A stretch of 11,958 nucleotides of DNA from Candidatus Lambdaproteobacteria bacterium (lineage in GTDB: Bacteria > SAR324 > NAC60-12). Positions 6,779 to 11,958 of this stretch are shown piece after piece; within the stretch, counting starts at the first letter, position 1, and each line of letters starts with the position of its first letter. The stretch lies in the NCBI GenBank assembly GCA_012964265.1, contig DTUH01000140.1, positions 1 through 11,958 on the forward strand, in the 5' to 3' direction. A program made the position numbers and the translations under genes. Under the pieces are notes generated by a model. The model ran no database searches. It saw only the letters and a program-made list of their open reading frames with translations, and was not told the origin of the DNA.

Positions 6779-7261
6779 TCAGGCTTCTGTACGGGAAAAT
6801 GTGCTGGTCCCTTTTTGTATTTTTCCCACATCGGAATAAGTCGGAGGACCGTTCTGGAGTTGGCTCATGAATTGAATCGAAGATTCGACCGATTTTAAAC
6901 GGCCTGATGCCTGAATGGAATTTTCATCAGCAATTCTGTGTATTTCGCCAATTAAACTCTTCAGCTGATCAAAACATTGCCGTAGCGGTGCAGAGTATTC
7001 ATCCGTCGTGCGGTTAATTATTACACTCAAAGTCAAGTCCTTCAATTCCGTATTCCAGGATTCGGCAACCTGTTTTACATGCTGAATCCTCTCCCTCTCA
7101 AGACGGGCAGAGGCACGTACGCAGCGTGATTTCTCTCCTTGAAGCTTAAGAAGTTCTGAGGCGCGTACACGACCAAATCCTTCGGATTCCTTTTGCAACA
7201 GCGAAATCAACTGCTCGTGCAGTTCCACTTCCTGACGCAAAATATTCAGCAATTCATTCAT
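6779..7261 (-). CDS. flgN: FlgN-like export chaperone for FlgK and FlgL
   Basis: FlgN family proteins are small cytoplasmic, mostly helical chaperones that hold FlgK and FlgL unfolded and deliver them to the flagellar export gate. This 160-residue protein is helical and heptad-like through about residues 1-135, beginning MNELLNILRQEVELHEQL, with a second helix LLKLQGEKSRCVRASARLER. A polar Ser/Thr-rich tail follows. Sequence identity to any one FlgN is low, as usual for the family. The position between flgM and flgK is the classical one and carries much of the weight. The start ATG at 7259-7261 has no Shine-Dalgarno. It follows flgM by 63 bp. Confidence 0.85.
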   Translation of the reverse strand: MNELLNILRQEVELHEQLISLLQKESEGFGRVRASELLKLQGEKSRCVRASARLERERIQHVKQVAESWNTELKDLTLSVIINRTTDEYSAPLRQCFDQLKSLIGEIHRIADENSIQASGRLKSVESSIQFMSQLQNGPPTYSDVGKIQKGTSTFSRTEA

Positions 7262-7324
7262 AATTAAAAGGACACATCAAAACGGCCCATCCATGGACAC
7301 CACATTATTTTCCGGGTTTAAAAC

Positions 7325-7621
7325 TCAAGCGAGATCTTCCTGAAGAGCGTCCTCCAGCATTGTTTTGGCAAGACTTTGCGAATCAACCTGATATTCACCA
7401 CTCTTGATTTTAGCTTTGAGTTCCGCGACCCGATCCGCACGTACTTCCGGCTCAGTGGAAATTCGACCCTTTATTTTATTCATCACAAATGTCGAAGTCT
7501 TAACAGGAAGTTCTGCAGATTCCCTGGTACTTCCTGGACGGCCTGCACTTTTTTGATTTTCTTTAGCAGTCCCTCCCTTGATACCGTGAAACTCGGGGGG
7601 CTGTTGTCCGGTAATTTTCAT
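7325..7621 (-). CDS. flgM: Anti-sigma-28 factor FlgM
   Basis: FlgM binds and inhibits the flagellar sigma factor FliA until the hook is finished, then is exported. The C-terminal half carries the family signature: VRADRVAELKAKIKSGEY, then VDSQSLAKTMLEDAL, the helices that wrap around sigma-28. The N-terminal 45 residues are polar and probably disordered, as expected for a type III export substrate. I prefer the ATG at 7619-7621, giving 98 residues that begin MKITG. AAAAGG at 7627-7632 sits 5 nt before it, whereas the in-frame GTG at 7625-7627 overlaps that ribosome site. It heads the flgM-flgN-flgK-flgL run and is preceded by a sigma-28-like promoter at 7913-7940, which would give the usual late-gene feedback. 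Confidence 0.93.
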   Translation of the reverse strand: MKITGQQPPEFHGIKGGTAKENQKSAGRPGSTRESAELPVKTSTFVMNKIKGRISTEPEVRADRVAELKAKIKSGEYQVDSQSLAKTMLEDALQEDLA

Positions 7622-7627
7622 ATCCAC

Positions 7628-7948
7628 CTTTTAAAGTTAAATGTTCAATTCCCTAATTCTGCGAGAATGTTCGGAGTAAGCCGACAAGCATACCCGCAGA
7701 CTCTGACAAGCGCAACCATTAAGGTGCAGTTCGCTGGTCTGAGAAGACCCATAGGGCGTGTTAAAAAACATGATTCCGGAAGTTGCTACTAACAATTTCT
7801 GAAAACAGCAATAATGCCACTTAAGTCTTGGGCCTCAGATAAGATGTTTAACGGATCCGGAAAGGCCTTGTTTTTCTCTTCCCGAATAAATCGCAGAAAC
7901 ACCTTATTGTGTGCATCGGCAGCTTAACCACAAAACTTTAGTGTTATT
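7628..7948 (-). other. Noncoding leader between flgJ and flgM
   Basis: This stretch of about 320 bp holds no gene I can support. Its right end carries the sigma-28-like promoter. The rest would be a leader of about 280 nt for flgM. Within it, the minus strand can form a GGTCT-TCTC-AGACC hairpin (7735-7748) without a U-tract. There is also a short self-complementary CGGATCCG. GGA triplets occur about five times, near the number expected by chance. A 44-codon ORF (7637-7771, minus) lacks a ribosome site. Confidence 0.5.
7913..7940 (-). promoter_or_regulatory. Sigma-28 (FliA)-type promoter for flgM
   Basis: On the minus strand TAAAGTTT (7940-7933) is followed, after 12 nt, by GCCGATGC (7920-7913). 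The enterobacterial FliA consensus is TAAAGTTT, 11 nt, GCCGATAA. The -35 octamer is therefore perfect and the -10 has six of eight bases, with a spacer one base longer. It points toward flgM, whose control by sigma-28 is well established elsewhere. The predicted start is near 7905. Confidence 0.6.
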
Positions 7949-8272
7949 TTACTTTTTTTCCAAATTAGTTTTCAATTGCTGATAAATCATTTCACCCAGT
8001 CCCAGACTGCCGGACTTGGCAGAAAGCAGAGCATATTGTTCATCCAGCAAAGATTGAAATACTTTTTCTCCTTCAGACTTGGGCAGCAGATCAGATTCAA
8101 AAGTTGTTTTACGCATTGTTTTTAACATCTGTTGAATAAAAATCGCCTCAAAATCATTTGCCGCCTCACGCAGTCTTGTATCATCAGAAACACCTTTTGT
8201 CTCAGGCAGTTTCTTGAGGCTGTTTGCCTGAAGTGTCAGTGCAGACAATGGTAGCGGCATTGATAATTTCAT
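7949..8272 (-). CDS. flgJ: Single-domain FlgJ-like rod-binding protein
   Basis: The 107-residue protein corresponds to the N-terminal rod-binding/rod-capping domain of FlgJ, which assists assembly of the flagellar rod in the periplasm. The signature runs from about residue 33: LREAANDFEAIFIQQMLKTM, later GEKVFQSLLDEQYALLSAK and GLGEMIYQQL. The C-terminal peptidoglycan hydrolase domain of enterobacterial FlgJ is absent. Such single-domain versions are common outside gammaproteobacteria. Its ATG (8270-8272) overlaps the flgI stop by 4 bp (ATGA), so translation is probably coupled. No signal peptide is evident, which fits flagellar type III export. Confidence 0.92.
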   Translation of the reverse strand: MKLSMPLPLSALTLQANSLKKLPETKGVSDDTRLREAANDFEAIFIQQMLKTMRKTTFESDLLPKSEGEKVFQSLLDEQYALLSAKSGSLGLGEMIYQQLKTNLEKK

Positions 8273-9387
8273 CGTATTACAAGCTCTGCATGCAGTGCAC
8301 CTGCAGTTTTGACGGCCTTCAGCACCTCAATCAAATCTCTGCTTGAAGCTCCTATTTTATTAAAACCGTTCACAATTTCTTTTAGGTCCGCGCCGCCTTT
8401 GAGCATAAACACACTTGCATCCAAAATTTCACCTTCATTTAAAGCACCTTGTTCACCTTGTGTGTTTGGAGTTGGAACTTTGACCTGAATATTTAAACCG
8501 TTTTGAGAAATAGCAATTGGTGAAATCCTCACACTACCGCCCATCACCACCGTTCCGGAACGTTCATCCAGCACTACTTTAGCCGTATGATCCGGAGTAA
8601 TTTCCAAATTTTCGATGAAGGAAACCAGTTCCACGGTGTTGCCCAAATAACTGTCCGGAACAGAAACTTCTACGGTGCCTGCATCTTGAGCACGTGCACT
8701 CCGGAAACCTAAATTCTGATTTATCAGTTTTGCCAAACGAAATGCGGTGGTAAAATCCGGCGAATGTAAATTCATATACAAGCGAGCACGGCTGTTGAGG
8801 TTCAAAATAATTTCGCGTTCAACAATTGCTCCCCCAAAAACTTGTCCGACCGAGGCTACCATCCGTGAACCAATCGGCAAATTCGCCAGTTCCTCCTCCG
8901 GTAGAGCATCCACGCGGCTGATACCTTTCGGTATTCCCGAAATTGGCCCTTGTCCCAAAGCATAAACAAGTCTATCCGGCCCCCTTAACGGAGCCATTAT
9001 CAATATTCCTCCGCGAAGAGAAACCGCGTCCCCGATTGTAGCAACGGTTATGTCCAATCGTTGCCCTGATTTTGCGAAAGGCGGTAAAGTCGCTGTCAGC
9101 CAGACTGCAGCGATACTTTGGCCCAGAATATCCGGACTCTTTAAACTTATGCCAATCCTCTCCAAAGCATTCAAAATAGGTTTTCTTGAAAGCAAACTGT
9201 CCTGTGAATCTCCGGTTCCATCCAAACCGACTACGATCCCAAAACCAATCAGTTCGTTGTCACGCGCACCCCTCAACGCGGCAACATCCTTCACGCGGAC
9301 AGCCGACACGGGAGTCGAAAATACGAGTACCAAGAATACGATGAGCACTCCTGCACTAATACGTGTGAATGGATTTGAGTTTATCAT
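8269..9387 (-). CDS. flgI: Flagellar P-ring protein FlgI
   Basis: FlgI is exported by Sec to the periplasm and polymerises into the P-ring, the bushing around the rod in the peptidoglycan layer. Its presence implies a diderm envelope. After a hydrophobic signal peptide (about residues 10-28, cleavage likely after VSA) comes the family block VRVKDVAALRGARDNELIG, then GFGIVVGLDGTGDS. Later signatures are NVAAVWLTATLPPF-like (here SIAAVWLTATLPPF), GGILIMAPLRGPD, VRISPIAISQNGL and GASSRDLIEVLKAVK near the C-terminus. With the ATG at 9385-9387 it has 372 residues, a typical length. A TTG two codons upstream (9391-9393) is possible but needless. It is the first gene behind a sigma-54-like element, and flgJ overlaps its stop. 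Confidence 0.96.
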   Translation of the reverse strand: MINSNPFTRISAGVLIVFLVLVFSTPVSAVRVKDVAALRGARDNELIGFGIVVGLDGTGDSQDSLLSRKPILNALERIGISLKSPDILGQSIAAVWLTATLPPFAKSGQRLDITVATIGDAVSLRGGILIMAPLRGPDRLVYALGQGPISGIPKGISRVDALPEEELANLPIGSRMVASVGQVFGGAIVEREIILNLNSRARLYMNLHSPDFTTAFRLAKLINQNLGFRSARAQDAGTVEVSVPDSYLGNTVELVSFIENLEITPDHTAKVVLDERSGTVVMGGSVRISPIAISQNGLNIQVKVPTPNTQGEQGALNEGEILDASVFMLKGGADLKEIVNGFNKIGASSRDLIEVLKAVKTAGALHAELVIR

Positions 9388-9393
9388 GGCCAA

Positions 9394-9755
9394 TAAAAAT
9401 GATTGTTATTTAAGCTTTTGATGTCCAGTTTGTAATACAAGTTCAATGCCAGATTGGAGCACTTCTGCCATTCAGTAAAAGCCCATCAAGCACATTGATC
9501 TGTTGACGATATTTGCGGGGAAAAGCTGTCTGTAAAAGTCTTTTGCTGAAAACCAAACCAACTAAGTGTTTGAAACAACCTTTTCGCGCTGGTCTGTTTT
9601 CTGCATAATCTAACAGGAAGTCAATCTGGACCGGGATAATCTTGGTTCTTATTATACTGTACCAATCTCAGTTCTGTTCAAAGTTTCACCTGCTTGAGAC
9701 AAACTGAAGAACGGACATTTTATCCGTAGCTGAGAAACCTGAAAATGGAGGAAAT
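9394..9755. other. Divergent intergenic region between flgI and the small membrane-protein gene
   Basis: These 362 bp hold no gene I can support. The left end contains the sigma-54-like promoter for flgI. On the plus strand TATACT at 9653-9658 could be a -10 for the gene starting at 9762, but I see no convincing -35 at the right distance. GGAGG at 9748-9752 is that gene's ribosome site. I see no terminator, tRNA or repeat. Confidence 0.5.
9436..9451 (-). promoter_or_regulatory. Sigma-54-like promoter for flgI-flgJ
   Basis: Read on the minus strand, the site is TGGCAT, five bases TGAAC, then TTGTA. Against the consensus TGGCAC-N5-TTGCA it keeps the GG of the -24 element, the TTG of the -12 element and the exact spacing. 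C is replaced by T at two places, one of them the normally well conserved -12 C. It faces flgI, with a predicted start near 9425 and a short leader of about 38 nt. Sigma-54 control of basal-body genes is common in many phyla, so context supports it. Confidence 0.5.
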
Positions 9756-9761
9756 ATGGAA

Positions 9762-10130
9762 ATGGTTTTACTGATTTTTTGCGTGACTTCGGTGATCATC
9801 ACTTCGGTCATTGTCGCACTGGAGTTAAGAGGAGACAAAACTCTTTCAATGCAGTCATACAAAGGTGAAATAAACACCACCAACTTTCATGGTCAGCGGA
9901 TTCTGGCACAAGACAGAAAACCAAATGAGCAGCTGCGTGACCGTGTATTTGAAACATTAGACCAACAACTGCATCAACTGGGTTATATCTCCAAAGAACC
10001 TCAGCTCCAGTTTATCAATAACACCCTGAACAGTGAGCATACTGATCTTGATGAACTGACTCCAAATGAACTCCAAGCTGCATTTAGCGCGATTCTAAAA
10101 GAACGAGAATCCAATGTAATTGCAGCTTGA
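9762..10130 (+). CDS. Small membrane-anchored protein of unknown function
   Basis: I do not recognise this protein. With the ATG at 9762 it has 122 residues, beginning MVLLIFCVTSVIITSVIVAL, a single hydrophobic helix (about 1-20) that is either an N-terminal anchor or an uncleaved signal. A polar region of about 100 residues follows, rich in Gln, Asn, Glu and Leu and probably helical (LRDRVFETLDQQLHQL, later LTPNELQAAFSAILKERE). GGAGG at 9748-9752 is 9 nt from this ATG and only 3 nt from the in-frame ATG at 9756, so I prefer 9762. It is the only plus-strand gene in the right half, divergent from flgI and convergent with the gamma-carbonic-anhydrase-like gene (33-bp gap). Flagellar involvement is possible by location only. 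Confidence 0.7.
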   Translation: MVLLIFCVTSVIITSVIVALELRGDKTLSMQSYKGEINTTNFHGQRILAQDRKPNEQLRDRVFETLDQQLHQLGYISKEPQLQFINNTLNSEHTDLDELTPNELQAAFSAILKERESNVIAA

Positions 10131-10163
10131 TCTCGAAATATTACGGTCCTGATCAATGCACTG

Positions 10164-10697
10164 TCACAAACCAATATTTTGCTCCAGGTATCGTATCGCA
10201 CGCTTTACATAGATTTGCGACATGGCTCTGATATTCTCTAAAATGGTTTCTTCATAAGTCTTGCGAATTTTTGCAGGGGAACCGACCACCATTGAAAATG
10301 GCGGAACTTCCATTCCTTCCAGCAGGACGGCACCTGCACCGACAATACTCCCCCGACCAATTTTTACTCCATTCATCAAAATCGCACCCATACCAATCAG
10401 GCAATCGTCTTCAACTTCACAACCGTGCATGACGCAGTTATGTCCAACCGTCACCCGATTCCCAATAATTAGTGGAAATCCCGGATCGGAGTGCCCCATG
10501 CTTAAATCCTGAAAACTGGTTTCGTCTCCTATACTTATTTGTTCCATATCTCCGCGGAGAACTGCGTTAAACCAAACTGAGGAAAATGCTCCAATCCGGA
10601 CTCGTCCGATTAAGCTGGCGTCGGGTGCAACGAAAGTTGTTTTTGTAAATTCTGGAGACGATTCATCGAGTGTGTACAAGGTCATTGTGCTTTTCAT
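10164..10697 (-). CDS. Gamma-carbonic-anhydrase-like left-handed beta-helix protein (YrdA/PaaY type)
   Basis: This 177-residue protein belongs to the hexapeptide-repeat, left-handed beta-helix family related to gamma-class carbonic anhydrases. Repeats of the (I/V/L)-G-x-x-x-x kind run from about residue 22 to 145. The likely metal ligands are His69 (SMGHSDPG), His86 (VTVGHN) and His91 (MHGC), in the spacing seen in YrdA-like proteins. WFNAVLRGD (42-50) and FQD (62-64) match the conserved core. The C-terminal VVGSPAKIRK and a final helix are also typical. Members are trimeric cytoplasmic metal-binding proteins. Some hydrate CO2; for many the reaction is unproven, so I do not name a substrate. 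No ribosome site precedes the ATG at 10695-10697. The palindromic repeat lies directly upstream, so it probably has its own promoter. Confidence 0.9.
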   Translation of the reverse strand: MKSTMTLYTLDESSPEFTKTTFVAPDASLIGRVRIGAFSSVWFNAVLRGDMEQISIGDETSFQDLSMGHSDPGFPLIIGNRVTVGHNCVMHGCEVEDDCLIGMGAILMNGVKIGRGSIVGAGAVLLEGMEVPPFSMVVGSPAKIRKTYEETILENIRAMSQIYVKRAIRYLEQNIGL

Positions 10698-10759
10698 TAA
10701 AAGAGTTTAAGTTTTTAATTATGACAGATGGTTTCATAATAAGTCTGAAATCCACAATT

Positions 10760-10839
10760 TGTCATCTCGAACGCAGAGAGAGATCTTAAAGATTAGTGAA
10801 GCAGCTTAAGCAAGATTTCTCGCTTCGCTCGAAATGACA
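10760..10839. repeat. Palindromic interspersed repeat (REP/MITE-like)
   Basis: Two 28-bp arms, 10760-10787 and 10812-10839, are inverted repeats of each other at 23 of 28 positions and enclose 24 bp. The ends read TGTCATCTCGAACG on the left and CGCTCGAAATGACA on the right. As RNA this would be a long imperfect hairpin. It lies in the 199-bp gap between the VWA gene and the gamma-carbonic-anhydrase-like gene. The diverged copy at 1947-2025 shows that it is a dispersed family. No transposase gene is nearby, so movement, if any, was in trans. Confidence 0.8.
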
Positions 10840-10896
10840 CGGTTTTAAGACTTTTTACAGATTCATCATGACTAATAAAATAAAAAGTTGGAGATT

Positions 10897-11958
10897 TTAA
10901 CTCACTGCAGACAAGCGCCCACTTTGTCCGTGCTGGATTCTGCTCAAATGACTAACCAGTTTTCTGAGGCTGTTGAGATTATGAGCTGAAGCAAAAATAT
11001 CAATAAACGGCAGCGCTGCCAGCATTCCGCGCGTAGTCGGTTCGTATCCGGAACTGCCTTTCAGGGGATTGAGCCAAATTACATTTCGCGCTTGTTTGTT
11101 TAAAAAGCGCATACTGTTTTCCAGTAAATCAACATCACCGGTATCCCAACCGTCACTGATAATCAGTACAACGGTTTGAGAATCAACAAGTTTAAGTCCG
11201 TGCTGACTGACAAATTGCTCCAGGGAAGAGCCAATTTTTGTGCCTCCGGACCATTCCGGAACAGTTCCGGAAAGTTGATCGAGCGCACTGTAGAGTTCCT
11301 CACTGCGCAAGATTTCCGTAATGCGGTGTAGAGCCGTACTAAAAACAAAAGTCTCGATTCTGCGATAAACGCTCTGAAAAGCATAGATGAACTGGATGAG
11401 AAAACGACTGTAAAGGTCCATCGATTTGCTCACATCACAAAGCAGCACCAATTTCAATCGCTTGCGCCTGCGCCGGTAATGTGCCAAATCCAGAATCTCT
11501 CCTCCACGGCGTAGACTCAATCGCATTGTCCGGCGAAAATCAATTCTCCCCCTGTGTTTTGAATTCATAGTCCGGCGACTCAAACGGGTTGCCAATGCCT
11601 TACCTATTTCGTTTATCAGCTTCATCACTTCTGAAAGTTCTTCCGCCTGAAACGTACTGAAATCACGTTCCGATTCTGTTTCAAAGGGGCTGTAGCCCGC
11701 AGCTTCTTTTTCTTCTTCAGCAGTTTCCGCTCCTCCCAACCAATCACTTATTGAAATGAACGCTTGTTTTTTCGGACGTGCATCCAATACCACTGCGGAT
11801 GGTTCCTCTTTTTTTTCACTGAAACGCCGGCTCAGATTTTCCGCACTTTTCCAGACGTACCAGAAGGAATGGAAATGTTCATCAAAAATTTCCTGTTCAG
11901 GGACGCTCTTGGCTAAAGTAGTGCGGAGAGCCATTCTGAAAGCAGTTTCATGCTTTAA
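10897..11958 (-). CDS. CoxE-like VWA-domain protein, 5' end outside the window
   Basis: The reading frame is open to the window edge. Residues before the first ATG (11932-11934) read HETAFR and continue as MALRTTLAK, a phrase that resembles the N-terminal region of CoxE-like proteins. The true start is therefore probably upstream of the window and the entry is partial. Numbering from that ATG, an acidic, poorly conserved linker (about 40-100) precedes the VWA domain. Its metal-ion-dependent adhesion site is intact: DVSKS (Asp167, Ser169, Ser171), Thr232 in SGGTKIGSSL, and ISDGWD (Asp261). An arginine-rich segment (about 120-160) leads into it. Relatives work with MoxR-type AAA+ ATPases, usually encoded just upstream, in metal-centre insertion or protein remodelling. 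Such a partner would lie to the right, out of view. Target unknown. Confidence 0.85.
   Translation of the reverse strand, partial: LKHETAFRMALRTTLAKSVPEQEIFDEHFHSFWYVWKSAENLSRRFSEKKEEPSAVVLDARPKKQAFISISDWLGGAETAEEEKEAAGYSPFETESERDFSTFQAEELSEVMKLINEIGKALATRLSRRTMNSKHRGRIDFRRTMRLSLRRGGEILDLAHYRRRRKRLKLVLLCDVSKSMDLYSRFLIQFIYAFQSVYRRIETFVFSTALHRITEILRSEELYSALDQLSGTVPEWSGGTKIGSSLEQFVSQHGLKLVDSQTVVLIISDGWDTGDVDLLENSMRFLNKQARNVIWLNPLKGSSGYEPTTRGMLAALPFIDIFASAHNLNSLRKLVSHLSRIQHGQSGRLSAVS

Noticed and set aside
7637..7771. 44-codon, cysteine-containing minus-strand ORF in the flgM leader
   Set aside because: It has no ribosome site, no recognisable composition or motif, and lies in DNA better explained as a leader.
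7376..7792. 138-codon plus-strand ORF over flgM
   Set aside because: It is the antisense shadow of flgM, has no ribosome site, and its product has no domain-like pattern.
7813..7828. A second sigma-54 promoter (TGGCATTATTGC) before flgM
   Set aside because: The GG-to-GC distance is too short for a -24/-12 element, and with correct spacing the -12 box does not match.
7622..7948. CsrA regulation of the flgM leader through GGA motifs
   Set aside because: About five GGA triplets in about 280 nt is what chance predicts, and none sits clearly in a hairpin loop.
9050..9421. 123-codon plus-strand ORF opposite the flgI start
   Set aside because: It overlaps a certain gene on the other strand and has low-complexity Ser/Pro/Lys composition typical of antisense frames.
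1..11958. CRISPR array, tRNA or rRNA gene, prophage or toxin-antitoxin system
   Set aside because: I found no regularly spaced repeats, no cloverleaf or rRNA-like sequence, and no integrase, nuclease-toxin or phage structural genes.

Overview
The window looks like a chromosomal piece of a Gram-negative (diderm), flagellated bacterium. It encodes a P-ring protein, rod and hook-filament junction proteins, and a CsrA-FliW regulatory pair. Most genes lack a recognisable Shine-Dalgarno sequence, base composition is moderately AT-rich, and RsmG has an NLISRKE-type segment. Together these recall flagellated members of the FCB group (Calditrichota/KSB1-like lineages). That placement is an inference and weak; no rRNA or other marker is present.

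Layout from left to right. At 129-536 (-) is a small unknown two-helix membrane protein. Diverging from it, 644-1087 (+) encodes a membrane-anchored thioredoxin-fold protein read through an in-frame TGA at 842-844. The TGA lies in a Sec-Pro-Ser-Cys motif and is followed by a perfect 7-bp hairpin with loop GGUCA, so I read it as a selenoprotein that simple ORF calling splits in two. Facing it are xthA (1115-1888, -), a degenerate palindromic repeat, and rsmG (2075-2812, -).

The core is a minus-strand late-flagellar cluster, listed in transcription order: flgI, flgJ-like rod-binding protein, flgM, flgN, flgK, flgL, csrA, fliW, then rsmG. A sigma-54-like element (9436-9451) lies just upstream of flgI. 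A sigma-28-like element (7913-7940) lies between flgJ and flgM and leaves flgM a leader of about 280 nt. The logic is coherent. FlgI and FlgJ complete the basal body. FlgM then holds sigma-28 until it is exported. FlgN chaperones FlgK and FlgL. FliW and CsrA tie flagellin level to translation.

Right of a 362-bp divergent region are a small unknown membrane-anchored protein (9762-10130, +), a gamma-carbonic-anhydrase-like left-handed beta-helix protein (10164-10697, -), a second and better preserved palindromic repeat, and a CoxE-like VWA protein (10897-11958, -) whose start lies beyond the window.

The palindrome TCCGGA occurs 26 times (about 2-3 expected) in all codon frames and in noncoding DNA, and it resembles a highly iterated palindrome. 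The two strongest leads are the selenoprotein and this palindrome.
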